Under the pieces are notes generated by a model. The model was not told the origin of the DNA, did no database searches, and was given only the letters and a program-made list of their open reading frames with translations. Of a stretch of DNA of 64,000 nucleotides, positions 26,851 to 35,958 are shown piece by piece. The stretch comes from Gimesia sp. (GTDB taxonomy: Bacteria > Planctomycetota > Planctomycetia > Planctomycetales > Planctomycetaceae), in NCBI GenBank assembly GCA_002706765.1, contig PAJV01000010.1, positions 64,380 to 128,379 of the forward strand, read 5' to 3'. The position numbers and the translations under genes are program-made. Each line of letters opens with the position of its first letter. The first letter of the stretch is position 1.

Positions 26851-28178
26851 TGAGTCGTTTAACCAAAGGATATTCCGTGTTTAAATTGTCGTTGAAAAAT
26901 CAAAGAGGAGTATCGCGTCAGCAGCGTGTCTGCTCTCTGGCGGCGATCATGCTGATGACTGTCAGCAGCGGGTGTTCCAGTTTATCTCCCGTATCGGTTT
27001 CCATGCCCTGGGATAAACCAACTACAAAACCGATTGAAGAACCGGCACCATCAGTTCAACATGCCGACTTTGACAGCAGTGAAAGCAGAGAAGGCGCTGT
27101 GACACTGTCAGCGCCTGCCCGGCAGGCGGCTCCAGTTTCAGCCGTCCAGCAGGTTGCTTATTATCAGCCTGCTCCGGTCTGTGAACGACCTCCTTACTGT
27201 GAATTCTCTCCTGCTGTAGAGCGGGATTACACACTGCCTGCAGGCACCGATCCTGCCACGGTGGAAATGTATCCGGATGAATATCTGTTTGATGGTGGTG
27301 ATCGGGAAAACCCGGTTCATTACGACGATTACAGTCGTCTGGGGCTGGATACGGAAGATACCATTGTTGAATATCAGACACACAAAGGGAATCACGAAGT
27401 GAAAAAGTCGAATCGAGTGGCAGTTTATGCTCCCCGGTTCGCAGCCATTCGTTCCGCCAGTTCGCCTCTGTCTGGTACTTCTGTCGATACTCTGGCAACC
27501 ACGGAAGATACCGTACAGGGAGTCGGTCTGGATGCACGGACTGTCATCACACAGCATAAACAGCGTGAGCAGCTGGAAGGAATTCGCATGCGTTCCCGTG
27601 CCAGCGGCGTGGAAACGGAACAACTACAGGGAGCCGTCGGACAGACTGCTTATCTGGGAGCGCATACCAAACTCAACAATCTGTTCCAGGATACCGGGAC
27701 CGAAACTACAGGTCAGTTTGAACAATCTGATGAAGCACGCATTGCCTATCAGATTCAGGCAGCCGCCATCTGGTCTCGTACCCAGTTTCCTGTGATTGCC
27801 ATTCGCCAGCAGTCAGCACATTCTTCCAAGAGTGCCGTCAAACCTGAAGAATACGTAGGAATTGAAGATAAACGCAAAACCGAAGGTAACCTGAAGCTGG
27901 TGAAACTGGCTGATAAGAAAAACGCGGAACCAGGCGATATCATCACATTCACAATCAAATACGAAAACGTGGGTGACTTCGATGTCGAAGGCATCAAGAT
28001 TGTCGACAACCTGACACCGCGGCTGGAATACATTCAGGACTCTGCCACATGTGATCGAAAAGGACGACTGGTCGTGGAAGACAACCAGGAAGGCAGCCTG
28101 ATCCTGACCTTTGAAATCGATGAAACTGTTCCCGGTCATCAGGGCGGAGTTGTCACTTTCCAGGCACGAGTTCGCTGA
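26850..28178 (+). CDS. Surface lipoprotein with DUF11 repeat domain
   Basis: 442 residues. A lipoprotein signal (AAIMLMTVSSGCSS) places the lipidated cysteine near residue 42 from the ATG that overlaps the previous stop. An in-frame GTG at 26877 with AAAGGA upstream would give a more normal signal peptide and may be the real start. A long low-complexity region (about 50-330) is followed by a C-terminal DUF11-type beta-sandwich (about 345-442: KLVKLADKKNAEPGDIITFTIKYENVGDFDVEGIKIVDNLT). DUF11 domains occur in bacterial and archaeal surface proteins, including isopeptide-type adhesins. It ends the three-gene surface cluster and is followed by a good terminator. Confidence 0.85.
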   Translation: MSRLTKGYSVFKLSLKNQRGVSRQQRVCSLAAIMLMTVSSGCSSLSPVSVSMPWDKPTTKPIEEPAPSVQHADFDSSESREGAVTLSAPARQAAPVSAVQQVAYYQPAPVCERPPYCEFSPAVERDYTLPAGTDPATVEMYPDEYLFDGGDRENPVHYDDYSRLGLDTEDTIVEYQTHKGNHEVKKSNRVAVYAPRFAAIRSASSPLSGTSVDTLATTEDTVQGVGLDARTVITQHKQREQLEGIRMRSRASGVETEQLQGAVGQTAYLGAHTKLNNLFQDTGTETTGQFEQSDEARIAYQIQAAAIWSRTQFPVIAIRQQSAHSSKSAVKPEEYVGIEDKRKTEGNLKLVKLADKKNAEPGDIITFTIKYENVGDFDVEGIKIVDNLTPRLEYIQDSATCDRKGRLVVEDNQEGSLILTFEIDETVPGHQGGVVTFQARVR

Positions 28179-28238
28179 TTTTCGACCCAGGATGACTTTG
28201 ACGCCATCAAATAAATTTTGTGGATTCCCGCGAATCCT

Positions 28239-28277
28239 GAGCCCGTTGTGCAACATGCATGACGGGCTCTTTTTTTT
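28239..28277 (+). terminator. Rho-independent terminator of the surface cluster
   Basis: GAGCCCGT (28239-28246) pairs with ACGGGCTC (28262-28269), followed by eight T residues. Confidence 0.9.
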
Positions 28278-28510
28278 CGTGCGTCGACAACTGAAATGGT
28301 GCCTTGAGAAACAGCAGCCTTGCCTGCGTGAAGTGTTTTAAATTGCCACACACTGAGGTGTTTTACTGCAGCGTTCCAGCTGTGTTTCAAAAGAAGCGTG
28401 GGCGAGCTTGGTTAAGATTCGGTTATAAAACGAGATTTTTCATGTACTTAACTCCCAAAACGCAAGAGCCAATTACTCTACGGGGCAATTTTATGTATAG
28501 GCATTCTCAC

Positions 28511-28526
28511 TGGCACGTGAATTGCG
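28511..28526 (+). promoter_or_regulatory. Candidate sigma-54 (-24/-12) promoter of the STAS gene
   Basis: TGGCACG-TGAA-TTGC matches the sigma-54 consensus at every fixed position, with the invariant GG and GC ten bases apart. It lies about 120 bases upstream of the STAS start. Consensus match seen directly; activity is inference. Confidence 0.65.
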
Positions 28527-28646
28527 AATATCGGATTTGGAATTTGTCAATGTGATGCGAAGTCTCACGCGGAACGCAGTTGTTCTTTTTATATTTTTTA
28601 TGCCTGGCTTCGTGTCCTGTATTCTTTTTGAAAAGGATAAAATTCG

Positions 28647-28985
28647 ATGACGGTACAACAACAGGGAGGAATTCTCCAGGTGTATCATTCAGGACCTATG
28701 TGTGTTGCCGGTTTCGGCGGCAGGGATGTTCTGGATACCTTCAGTGTAAAAGATGTCCGGGATGAATTACTGGAGCTGGTTCAAGTTCAGCAGTGTGAAA
28801 CACTGGCTCTTGATCTGACGGGAGTGAAGCTGATTCCCAGTGGAATGCTGGGTCTGCTGTCCTCAATACGTGACCGCGGCGTTGAAATTCATCTCTACAA
28901 CCCTTCAGAAGATATTCGGGAAGTTCTCGAAATCACCAGGCTGGACCAGTTCATGCAACTGCATGATATGGAAATCCCTTATTAA
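28647..28985 (+). CDS. STAS-domain protein (anti-sigma factor antagonist-like)
   Basis: 112 residues, single-domain cytoplasmic protein. The core CETLALDLTGVKLIPSGMLGLLSSIRDRGVEIHLYNPS (about 51-88) follows the SpoIIAA/STAS pattern: a hydrophobic strand, an Asp, then a loop with serine (the usual phosphorylation position), and the following helix. The PSG replaces the more usual SSG, but the serine is kept. It may act in a partner-switching pathway; no cognate kinase or phosphatase is adjacent. The ribosome site AAAAGGA is about ten bases before the ATG. A strong terminator follows, and a candidate sigma-54 promoter precedes it. Confidence 0.82.
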   Translation: MTVQQQGGILQVYHSGPMCVAGFGGRDVLDTFSVKDVRDELLELVQVQQCETLALDLTGVKLIPSGMLGLLSSIRDRGVEIHLYNPSEDIREVLEITRLDQFMQLHDMEIPY

Positions 28986-29008
28986 GGATGTCCTTCGAGT
29001 TATCATTG

Positions 29009-29047
29009 AAAAAGCGAAAGTTGATCTTGATCGGCTTTCGCTTTTTT
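29009..29047 (+). terminator. Rho-independent terminator after the STAS gene
   Basis: AAAAAGCGAAAG (29009-29020) pairs perfectly with CTTTCGCTTTTT (29035-29046), ending in a T-run. Confidence 0.9.
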
Positions 29048-29150
29048 CAGGCAGACTCTTCACGGCTCCTTTTCAAAAACACGACCAGTGATTACTCTGG
29101 ATTCCCGGCTCGCACTGTTTCTGCCCTGGATTCTCTCTGGTTGAAAAAAG

Positions 29151-30269
29151 ATGTCTCTCATTATTTCTGAACGCTGGCACCATGTCGAAAAACTGATTGA
29201 CAGGTTCTGCCAAACTGATCAGGTTCCGGCAATTGCATTGCAGGTCACGGTGGGGGAGGAGTCGCGCCATTATTTCAGGGGACGACAGCGAATCGCAGAT
29301 CAGTCTGAAACGCTGTCCTTGGATGCCATTTTTCTGGTCGCTTCCATTACCAAGCCAATCGTGGTCTCGGGTATATTGAAGTTGCTGGAAGAGGGAGAAC
29401 TCTTACTGGGAGACCGGGTCAAGAGATTTATTCCGGAATTCGGTTGTGCTGGCAAGCATGGAATCACTCTTCGGCATCTGATGACGCATACTTCCGGATT
29501 GCCAGATATGCTTCCCGATAACCAGGAACTGCGGGCCGCCAATGCCCCGCTTTCTGAATTTGTGCAACAGATCTGTGAACTTACTCCGGATGAACCGCCC
29601 GGTAGAATCGTACAATATCAAAGTACGGGAATCGCGATTCTGGGCGAAGTGATCTCGCGAATTTCAGGCTTGTCCTGTGCCGACTATTTGCGACAGTCTC
29701 TGTTTGAACCTCTGCAGATGCATGATACCGCACTGGGGCTGCCTGAGAATTGGACTCGGGGAGACAATCCCCGCGTCGATCGAATCGCAGAAATCCGAAT
29801 TCCAGCAGAACTGGATGTGGAGTCTCACTGGGACTGGAACAGTTCTTACTGGAGGCAGTTCGGGGCACCATGGGGAGGGCTGCTGACGACCGCTGCCGAT
29901 CTGGGGAATTTTGCCGGAATGTTGCGACAGGGAGGTCGTTTTCAGGATCAGCAGATTCTCTCGCGCCAGACAATCCGTGAAGCCACCCGTGACCAGTTAC
30001 CGTCAATCGCCAGCTTATCTGATGCTGCCAGGCAAGGGAAAGGCTGGGGGCTGGGCTGGCAGATCGTTTCTGCCTGCAACAGTGATTATTACGGGGATTT
30101 GCTTTCCCGTTCCGCTTATGGCCATGCCGGTGCAACGGGAACTGTTTTCTGGATCGATCCCGACCTGGATGCTTCCGCGGTGATTCTGTCGACTGAGCCT
30201 CAGGAACCGCATGGACGATATCTTTCGCGGATCACAAATGGAATCGTCTCTTCCATAGATCCTGAATAA
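29151..30269 (+). CDS. Serine hydrolase of the beta-lactamase class C/PBP4* family
   Basis: 372 residues without a signal peptide, so apparently cytoplasmic. The family's active-site motifs are visible: SITK (65-68) as the SxxK nucleophile and lysine, a YQS triad in IVQYQSTGIAILGEVI in the position of YxN, and HAG in AYGHAGATGTVFWIDP in the position of K/HxG. MTHTSGLPDMLPDN is also typical. Members act as esterases, D-aminopeptidases or penicillin-binding-like enzymes; the substrate cannot be told. The gene stands alone after the STAS terminator. Confidence 0.92.
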   Translation: MSLIISERWHHVEKLIDRFCQTDQVPAIALQVTVGEESRHYFRGRQRIADQSETLSLDAIFLVASITKPIVVSGILKLLEEGELLLGDRVKRFIPEFGCAGKHGITLRHLMTHTSGLPDMLPDNQELRAANAPLSEFVQQICELTPDEPPGRIVQYQSTGIAILGEVISRISGLSCADYLRQSLFEPLQMHDTALGLPENWTRGDNPRVDRIAEIRIPAELDVESHWDWNSSYWRQFGAPWGGLLTTAADLGNFAGMLRQGGRFQDQQILSRQTIREATRDQLPSIASLSDAARQGKGWGLGWQIVSACNSDYYGDLLSRSAYGHAGATGTVFWIDPDLDASAVILSTEPQEPHGRYLSRITNGIVSSIDPE

Positions 30270-30297
30270 TGTATTTGCTGGTACAACAGTGATAAGC

Positions 30298-30327
30298 TTG
30301 CCTTGATTTTTTTATTCGGATTATAAT
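30298..30327 (+). promoter_or_regulatory. Candidate sigma-70-type promoter of the acyltransferase gene
   Basis: TTGCCT (30298-30303), an 18-base spacer and a consensus TATAAT (30322-30327), about 85 bases before the ATG. Confidence 0.5.
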
Positions 30328-30412
30328 ACACGCTGTCTACGGATGAGGTGTTAACTGTATTATTCGTATCTGACGTCACTGTTCAAAGCTGCCATCCTGT
30401 TTTGTATGAATC

Positions 30413-31225
30413 ATGATGAACCCTGAAGCCGCCGCCATTCTGTTACTTCTGTTCTATCTGCTGCTGACTTCAGCTCTGCTGATTTATCAGGCGCTGCATC
30501 TTCCTGATGGCTGGCGTGCCTGGATTTTATTTGCCATTACGCGGGTTTATGCCCCTGGCTTGTGGCATGTGCGGCGGAATCGTCGTTGTCCATTTCCGGG
30601 AGACACCGCAGGTATCGTGGTCGCCAATCACCGCAGTCCGGCGGATCCGATCATCCTCTGGCACAATTCTCATTTGGGAAATCCACAGAAAAAGATGCGC
30701 TGTATCAGTTTTTTAATGGCCCGGGAATATTATGAACTGCCGGGGCTGATAGGCTGGATTTCACGTGCCATGCATTCCATTCCAGTCGACCGTAATGGGC
30801 AGGATGTCGTACCCGTACGGGAAGCATTGCGACGTCTGAAAGAAGGGGGATTGATCGGCGTTTTTCCGGAAGGGGGGATTCAGGAAAGTCGTCCCATCGC
30901 CCATGCCAATTCCGGGATTGCGTTTCTGGCCCTGCGTTCCAGGGCACCCGTATATCCCGTCTATATCAACAATACCCCTCGAGGCAAGAATATGATCGAA
31001 CCGTTTTATTCACGGGCCGATACCTCGCTGGTATATGGAGAACCGATTGATCTCTCCGCTTACTATGGTAAGCGTCTGTCTCGTGAAGTCCTGGAAGAAG
31101 CCACGACACTGATGATGTGGAAACTGGCTGAACTGGGAGATACCGAATATCTCGGTGGACCCCGGCCTGATACCCAGTCAGAGGTAATCCCGATTTCTGC
31201 CGATCGATATCATTCAGGAAGCTGA
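30413..31225 (+). CDS. 1-acyl-sn-glycerol-3-phosphate acyltransferase family protein (PlsC-like)
   Basis: 270 residues. One N-terminal membrane helix (about 6-28) anchors the enzyme at the inner face of the cytoplasmic membrane. The acyltransferase motifs are visible: motif I NHRSPAD (72-78) with the catalytic His73 and Asp78, motif III FPEGG (151-155), and a later PVYPVYINNT. The usual role is transfer of an acyl chain to lysophosphatidic acid in phospholipid synthesis, but related enzymes acylate other lipids. Two adjacent ATG codons are possible starts. It stands alone. Confidence 0.92.
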   Translation: MMNPEAAAILLLLFYLLLTSALLIYQALHLPDGWRAWILFAITRVYAPGLWHVRRNRRCPFPGDTAGIVVANHRSPADPIILWHNSHLGNPQKKMRCISFLMAREYYELPGLIGWISRAMHSIPVDRNGQDVVPVREALRRLKEGGLIGVFPEGGIQESRPIAHANSGIAFLALRSRAPVYPVYINNTPRGKNMIEPFYSRADTSLVYGEPIDLSAYYGKRLSREVLEEATTLMMWKLAELGDTEYLGGPRPDTQSEVIPISADRYHSGS

Positions 31226-31797
31226 TCTGTTTTCACGCCGGATCAGTCAGAGGGCTCTGTTTCGCTTCTTCCGTTGTATGAGCCAACCTGGGGAAAGTGT
31301 ATTGCACGGGCTTACCAGTGATGCAGCACAGCCCCGCAGGATTCTGATCGATGAACGATCGCGTTCAGGCAATTGCTGCACCGACCAGAATGACCCCCGG
31401 GGTTGCCTGCTTCTGAAGACTGTTCCAGCTGTTGAAATTCCAGATTTGAACTAAATATGACCTGAAGTGTCAGAACTGAGAGGTATTCGACGGCCTGATT
31501 AAAAATGCGACAAAATGGTTGAGTTTTTGAAGTGAAAAAATCGCATTGTCACAGATTACCGGATTCCGATTCTGGATAATCTGAGAAAAATCAATAAGAT
31601 GCAGTTGTTAATCACGCGATTGCTGTGAACCAGTTTCAGTTGAATCTGTCAGCAGAGTGCTTGGTCAAGCTGGAAATTGAGGGTTGTTTATGTTGATTAC
31701 GTGCTCCGTTGTCGAACTTTCGTGATATTGATCAACCCAAAATTTAAAATGACATTCCAATAGTATTTCAGAAGATCCCATAGAAAGAATGTGAATC
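31226..31797. other. 572-base gap upstream of pdxJ, nothing firm
   Basis: No gene supported. A minus-strand stop-free frame ending at 31312 has two CxxC-like cysteine groups but no start codon and no ribosome site. No clear promoter or riboswitch was found. Confidence 0.3.
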
Positions 31798-32514
31798 ATG
31801 CCGGCTCTGGGTGTAAATATTGATCATGTCGCGACTGTGCGTCAGGCCCGTTTAACTTTTGAACCGGATCCGGTCTGGGCAGCCGTCCTGGCGGAACTGG
31901 GGGGGGCCGACGGAATCACATTACACTTGCGAGAGGATCGGCGTCATATTCAGGATCACGACCTTTATACGATGAAGAAAACCGTTCAGGTTAAACTGAA
32001 TCTGGAGATGGCGGCCGAAGAAGAAATGACCCAGATTGCTCTGGATGTCCACCCGGATCAGGTTTCTCTGGTTCCTGAGAAAAGAGAAGAGCTGACGACA
32101 GAAGGGGGACTGGATGTGATCGCGAATGCAGAGCGGGTAAGTCAGTGTGTTCAGCGGCTGCAGCAGGCCGGGATTGAAGTCAGTTTGTTTATCAATCCTG
32201 ATCCGGCACAGATTGCGGCTTCCAAGAAAGCGGGAGTGCACGCTGTCGAACTGCATACCGGGCGGTATGCGGATGCTTCTTCTGCGGGAGAGCAGGAACA
32301 GGAGTTGAATATCCTGAAGAAAGCTTCGGCGTTCACGATTGAGCAGGGAATGAAACTGCACATGGGGCACGGTCTCACGTATCGCAATGTAACTCCCGTT
32401 GCCGCCATTCCCCATGTGAGCGAACTGAATATTGGCCACAGTATTATCTCCCGGGCCGTGCTGGTGGGAATGGAACAGGCGGTACGCGAAATGAAAGCCC
32501 TTGTGAATCTTTGA
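31798..32514 (+). CDS. pdxJ: Pyridoxine 5'-phosphate synthase
   Basis: 238 residues, the normal length. PdxJ condenses 3-amino-2-oxopropyl phosphate with 1-deoxy-D-xylulose 5-phosphate to make pyridoxine 5'-phosphate, the last ring-forming step of the DXP-dependent vitamin B6 pathway. The family signatures are clear: [13 protein letters not shown] (5-17), a catalytic-loop region with [32 protein letters not shown] and [10 protein letters not shown]. It is a soluble cytoplasmic TIM-barrel enzyme. No other B6 gene lies nearby, and it appears to be a single-gene unit. Confidence 0.97.
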   Translation: MPALGVNIDHVATVRQARLTFEPDPVWAAVLAELGGADGITLHLREDRRHIQDHDLYTMKKTVQVKLNLEMAAEEEMTQIALDVHPDQVSLVPEKREELTTEGGLDVIANAERVSQCVQRLQQAGIEVSLFINPDPAQIAASKKAGVHAVELHTGRYADASSAGEQEQELNILKKASAFTIEQGMKLHMGHGLTYRNVTPVAAIPHVSELNIGHSIISRAVLVGMEQAVREMKALVNL

Positions 32515-33175
32515 AAAGTGGGCTGCGTCATCAGGGACTCCTGTTCACAATTAACGCGGAGACCTTGTTAATTAACGTCGTTTAGTTATCAATCGCGACT
32601 GATTGTAGTAAGCGCTGCGGCTTCGCTGGTTTTGCTGATCCTCAGAAACCGCAAACCTGTGTTATGAAGCCTGTCCTGTTACCGTTTTGTCAGATCCTGA
32701 TTTGGCAGAGAACTTGGTTTTGACAGTAGATTTCTACCGCTTGATACGTTATGGTGATTTTCAAACTAGCAGAGCACATCGCCCGATAGATTCCGTCAGC
32801 TTCGAGAGTGGGTGTGTTCTGTGCCTGAGGGTTTCGGTATGGTTGCGAATTCCTGCAATCGCTGTCTTACCAGCCGATCTACTTCTAGTCATGATGAATA
32901 CAAGTAACCCGGAAAATGTGAGTGTTTCTCCTGCAGCCTGTAACAGGGTGTCTGGCAGGATGCTCATGGCAAAAACGAGTAAAGAGAAAAGCGTTCCAAT
33001 ATCTGAATCGTTTTGGTTTTAAAATGAAATGCTTACACGGAGCCTGGTAAAATTCTTTACTGGCTGCGGTCTTTGCTTGAACTTATTTTGGAAATGATCG
33101 GTTCTTCGCAGGACAGGGTAGGGCGGACCTCTTCACCTGCTGGTTTATTCAGAATTTATAGAGGAGCAAATTGAG
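32515..33175 (+). other. 661-base leader region upstream of glnA
   Basis: No supported gene. TTGACA (32720-32725) with GATACG 17 bases on is a weak sigma-70-like candidate. I looked for a glutamine riboswitch and for a sigma-54 box (NtrC-type control) and found neither in proper form; CTGGCTGCGGTCTTTGC at 33060-33076 has the right elements but GG and GC are one base too far apart. Confidence 0.35.
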
Positions 33176-34588
33176 ATGACTCCCAAAGATTTTTTTGCTT
33201 TTGCAGAAAAAAATGGCGCAAAGATGGTCGACTTGAAGTTCACCGACATCTTTGGAACCTGGCAGCACTGTTCTTACCCCCTCAGTACCTGGAATGAAGG
33301 TACTTTCGAAGATGGCGTCGGTTTCGATGGATCTTCCATTCGAGGGTGGCAGACGATCGACAGCTCAGACATGCTGGCGGTACCAGACCCGGCTTCGGTC
33401 AAGCTTGATCCTTTTTTCAAGCAGCCTACCGTGAGTGTGCTGGCTGATATTGTCGATCCCATCACCAAAGAGGATTACAATAAAGACCCCCGCAATGTCG
33501 CTAAAAAAGGTCTGGCTTACCTGCAGCAGACGGGGATTGCCGATTCCTGTTTCATTGGACCGGAACCGGAATTCTTTATTTTTGATGATGTGCGCTATCT
33601 CTCCAATCAGAGAGGCGCCATGTACGAAATCGATTCTTCGGAAGCCGCCTGGAATACAGGTCGTTCTGAAGAGGGGAACCTCGGGCATAAAATTGGTTAC
33701 AAGGGGGGCTACTTCCCCGTTGCTCCCACTGACACCTATGGTGACCTGCGTGCAGAAATGGTGGAAGAACTTCAGAAAGTGGGCATCGTAGTCGAAGCCC
33801 ATCATCATGAAGTTGCTACTGCGGGACAGTGTGAAATCGATATGGAATTTTCACCTCTGCTCCAGATGGCTGACCAGTTCATGTGGTACAAGTACATCAT
33901 CAAGAATGTTGCGAAACGAAACGGGAAAACCGTTACTTTCATGCCCAAACCAGTGTTTGACGACAATGGTTCCGGCATGCATACCCATATTTCGCTCTGG
34001 AAAGATGGCAATACCCTGATGGCGGGCGACGGCTATGCCGGTCTCAGTGAACTGGCGCTGCATGCGATAGGTGGAATTCTGAAGCACGGTCGTGCCCTGA
34101 TTGCTCTCTCCAATCCGACTGCCAACAGCTTCCATCGTCTGGTGCCTGGTTTCGAAGCACCTGTTACGCTGGCAATGAGTCAGCGTAACCGTTCTGCTTC
34201 CTGCCGTATTCCGATGTACTCAGGAAGTCCGAAAGCGAAACGCGTTGAGTTTCGGTGTCCGGATCCGACTGCCAATGGCTATCTGAGCTTTACCGCTTTG
34301 ATGATGGCGATGATTGATGGTGTGCAGAATAAGATCGATCCTGGTGAACCGCTGGACCGCGATATTTATGATATGACACCTGAGGAACTGGCTGAAACCA
34401 ATGTGGCTCCCAAGTCACTTGATGAAGCATTGATCGCTCTGGAACAAGACAGCGCCTTCCTGACCGCGGGTGATGTCTTTAGTGAAGACCTGATTAAGGC
34501 GTTCATTAAGTTCAAACGGACTGAAGAGTTGGATCCCATCCGTTTACGCCCTCATCCTTATGAGTTCGACCTCTATTACAATGCATAA
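33176..34588 (+). CDS. glnA: Glutamine synthetase type I
   Basis: 470 residues, the normal length for GSI. It joins ammonia and glutamate with ATP, as a cytoplasmic dodecamer. Visible signatures: the latch [11 protein letters not shown] near 50, the metal and substrate region [28 protein letters not shown], the ATP signature region with [16 protein letters not shown], and NRSASCRIP. The C-terminus carries IYDMTPEEL with Tyr398 at the adenylylation position, followed by the GSI-beta-like [10 protein letters not shown]. So the enzyme is probably adenylylated by a GlnE-type enzyme (not in the window). The ribosome site GAGGAG is about ten bases upstream. A strong terminator follows. Confidence 0.98.
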   Translation: MTPKDFFAFAEKNGAKMVDLKFTDIFGTWQHCSYPLSTWNEGTFEDGVGFDGSSIRGWQTIDSSDMLAVPDPASVKLDPFFKQPTVSVLADIVDPITKEDYNKDPRNVAKKGLAYLQQTGIADSCFIGPEPEFFIFDDVRYLSNQRGAMYEIDSSEAAWNTGRSEEGNLGHKIGYKGGYFPVAPTDTYGDLRAEMVEELQKVGIVVEAHHHEVATAGQCEIDMEFSPLLQMADQFMWYKYIIKNVAKRNGKTVTFMPKPVFDDNGSGMHTHISLWKDGNTLMAGDGYAGLSELALHAIGGILKHGRALIALSNPTANSFHRLVPGFEAPVTLAMSQRNRSASCRIPMYSGSPKAKRVEFRCPDPTANGYLSFTALMMAMIDGVQNKIDPGEPLDRDIYDMTPEELAETNVAPKSLDEALIALEQDSAFLTAGDVFSEDLIKAFIKFKRTEELDPIRLRPHPYEFDLYYNA

Positions 34589-34623
34589 TTTGTATGATGT
34601 AATAGTGGTATAAAGAGTAATTT

Positions 34624-34662
34624 AACTCGCAGTAGATCTCCCGATTTACTGCGAGTTTTTTT
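34624..34662 (+). terminator. Rho-independent terminator of glnA
   Basis: AACTCGCAGTA (34624-34634) pairs perfectly with TACTGCGAGTT (34647-34657), followed by a T-run. Confidence 0.95.
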
Positions 34663-34837
34663 AGTTTTGCGGGACGTGGTGCCATAATGGCGTGTCTTGC
34701 CGTGTGGTGAAATGTGCCAAATCGGCATCTTCTTCAGGTTCTGGATCATCTTCTTAATTCTCTTTAATGTTGATTATGAGCCATAAGTCCTTTTGATTTA
34801 ATTGGATATGATTATTTTGTTTTTTGGGTGTCTAAAA

Positions 34838-34853
34838 TGGCATGGGTTGTGCA
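34838..34853 (+). promoter_or_regulatory. Candidate sigma-54 (-24/-12) promoter of hsp20
   Basis: TGGCATG-GGTT-GTGCA: the invariant GG and GC are ten bases apart, with two departures from the consensus (T for C at the sixth position, G for T at the start of TTGC). About 90 bases before the ATG. Confidence 0.4.
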
Positions 34854-34943
34854 GTTAGTTGTTTCCGTCAAAATGGAAGAAAAACCCTCAAGGGGTTCAA
34901 ATAACTTCATCAATCTTGTTTCTGGATTTAAGGAGCAAAAACC

Positions 34944-35387
34944 ATGTTAAGCACACGCACACACAAATTGGGATTTCCTTTTTCTGCGAACCTTCGAAAT
35001 GAATTAGACGATGCTTTCAGCCAGATGTTTGGAAAATCGTTGAATGGCCTCGAAGGTGCCTATTCTCCCTTGTCTGTCTGGGAAGAAAACAGTCAGTATC
35101 ACATCGCACTTGATGTTCCGGGGATGAAAAAGGAAGAGCTGTCACTGGATATCCAGGATGGTTACCTGATTCTGACAGGAGAACGTAAAACAGTGGAAGA
35201 ACGCGAATTTCTGCATAATGAGCGTCGTTATGGAAAGTTCAAACGAGTGGTGCAGCTGCCAGACTGGGCTGATCCAACCTCTGTTAAAGCAACTCTGGAC
35301 TCGGGAGTTTTGACTGTGATCCTGGATAAAAAGCTCGAAATGCAGCCGAAAAAAATTGAGATTCAGGATGTACCAAAATCTGAATAA
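34944..35387 (+). CDS. Hsp20/alpha-crystallin family small heat-shock protein
   Basis: 147 residues. An ATP-independent holdase that keeps unfolding proteins soluble, forming large cytoplasmic oligomers. The alpha-crystallin domain spans about 45-140: PLSVWEENSQYHIALDVPGMKKEELSLDIQDGYLILTGERK, then RYGKFKRVVQLPDWADPTSVKATLDSGVLTVIL. The C-terminal IEI near residue 140 is the I-x-I anchor used in oligomer assembly. The ribosome site AAGGAG is nine bases before the ATG. A hairpin terminator follows. Confidence 0.96.
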   Translation: MLSTRTHKLGFPFSANLRNELDDAFSQMFGKSLNGLEGAYSPLSVWEENSQYHIALDVPGMKKEELSLDIQDGYLILTGERKTVEEREFLHNERRYGKFKRVVQLPDWADPTSVKATLDSGVLTVILDKKLEMQPKKIEIQDVPKSE

Positions 35388-35433
35388 TCACTGATACCAT
35401 TTCGGACAGAGGAAAATATTGTTGGTTGCGCTG

Positions 35434-35463
35434 CCCCGGTCCGCTTGTCAAAGTGGGCCGGGG
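35434..35463 (+). terminator. Probable terminator of hsp20
   Basis: CCCCGG (35434-35439) pairs with CCGGGG (35458-35463), with further imperfect pairing inside; TATTTCT follows. About 45 bases after the hsp20 stop. Confidence 0.6.
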
Positions 35464-35707
35464 TATTTCTATGTAGTCCGGATACGAATCTTCCTGAAAT
35501 CAGTTCAGTCAGTTCTCCTGGATCTGTCTAATTCCTGAGCAGCATCGCCTAAATGCTAAGTCTTCCTCAATCGCTCAGTATGAGTTCCGGATAAAGATTT
35601 CGTGGTTTTCAGATCAATCCTGCAAAAGGATGCGGGTTAAATGTTGTTTTACAGTAACAGCTTACGGCGATCAATGTTTACCGGTCATCATTCCGGTCTC
35701 CCGAATC

Positions 35708-35723
35708 CGGCACGGCAATTGCG
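35708..35723 (+). promoter_or_regulatory. Candidate sigma-54 (-24/-12) promoter upstream of the NagD-like gene
   Basis: CGGCACG-GCAA-TTGC: only the first base departs from TGGCACG-N4-TTGC, and the GG-GC spacing is correct. It would give a leader of about 220 bases with hairpins before the gene at 35959. Confidence 0.45.
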
Positions 35724-35958
35724 AAGTCCTTTAAGTATGTTTCTTTGAAATGCGCCAAAAATTCTTCAGCAGATGCGATCTAAAATGAATTGTTCTGATG
35801 GTCAATTTGGAGTGGAAAACTAATAAGTGAATTCGCCTGTGAACGGCAGGTATTCTTCCAAGACCCGATTCAAACACTGATTTCTCAGTGAGCGCGCTCC
35901 AGCATCTGAAGATCTCCTACATGAGTCTCGACTCATTTTATTAATTCAAGGACTGAAC

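Larger units (their letters stand above)
28179..28646 (+). other. 468-base gap with terminator and sigma-54 promoter
   Basis: It holds the terminator of the surface cluster (28239-28277), a candidate -24/-12 promoter (28511-28526) and a 5' leader for the STAS gene. No coding signal is seen. Confidence 0.6.
34589..34943 (+). other. 355-base gap between glnA and hsp20
   Basis: It contains the glnA terminator (34624-34662), a candidate sigma-54 promoter (34838-34853), and a small AACCC-TCAA-GGGGTT hairpin near 34885-34899 in the hsp20 leader. No gene is seen. Confidence 0.5.
35388..35958 (+). other. 571-base gap upstream of the NagD-like gene
   Basis: It contains the hsp20 terminator (35434-35463), a candidate sigma-54 promoter (35708-35723) and, in the presumed leader, two small perfect hairpins (CACTGA/TCAGTG 35875-35890; ATGAGT/ACTCAT 35921-35936) on either side of a GAGCGCGCTC palindrome (35890-35899). 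No gene is seen. Confidence 0.45.

Noticed and set aside
31312-31480. Minus-strand frame with two cysteine groups before pdxJ
   Set aside because: No start codon in the frame and no ribosome site; the cysteine spacing does not match a known ribbon.
32687-33022. 111-codon plus-strand frame upstream of glnA
   Set aside because: Unlikely composition, no ribosome site, and it lies in what looks like a control region.
33060-33076. Sigma-54-like element before glnA
   Set aside because: The GG and GC are eleven bases apart instead of ten, a spacing that abolishes sigma-54 binding.
33100-33160. Glutamine riboswitch before glnA
   Set aside because: A weak CAGG/CCTG hairpin exists, but the conserved core of the known glutamine aptamers is absent.
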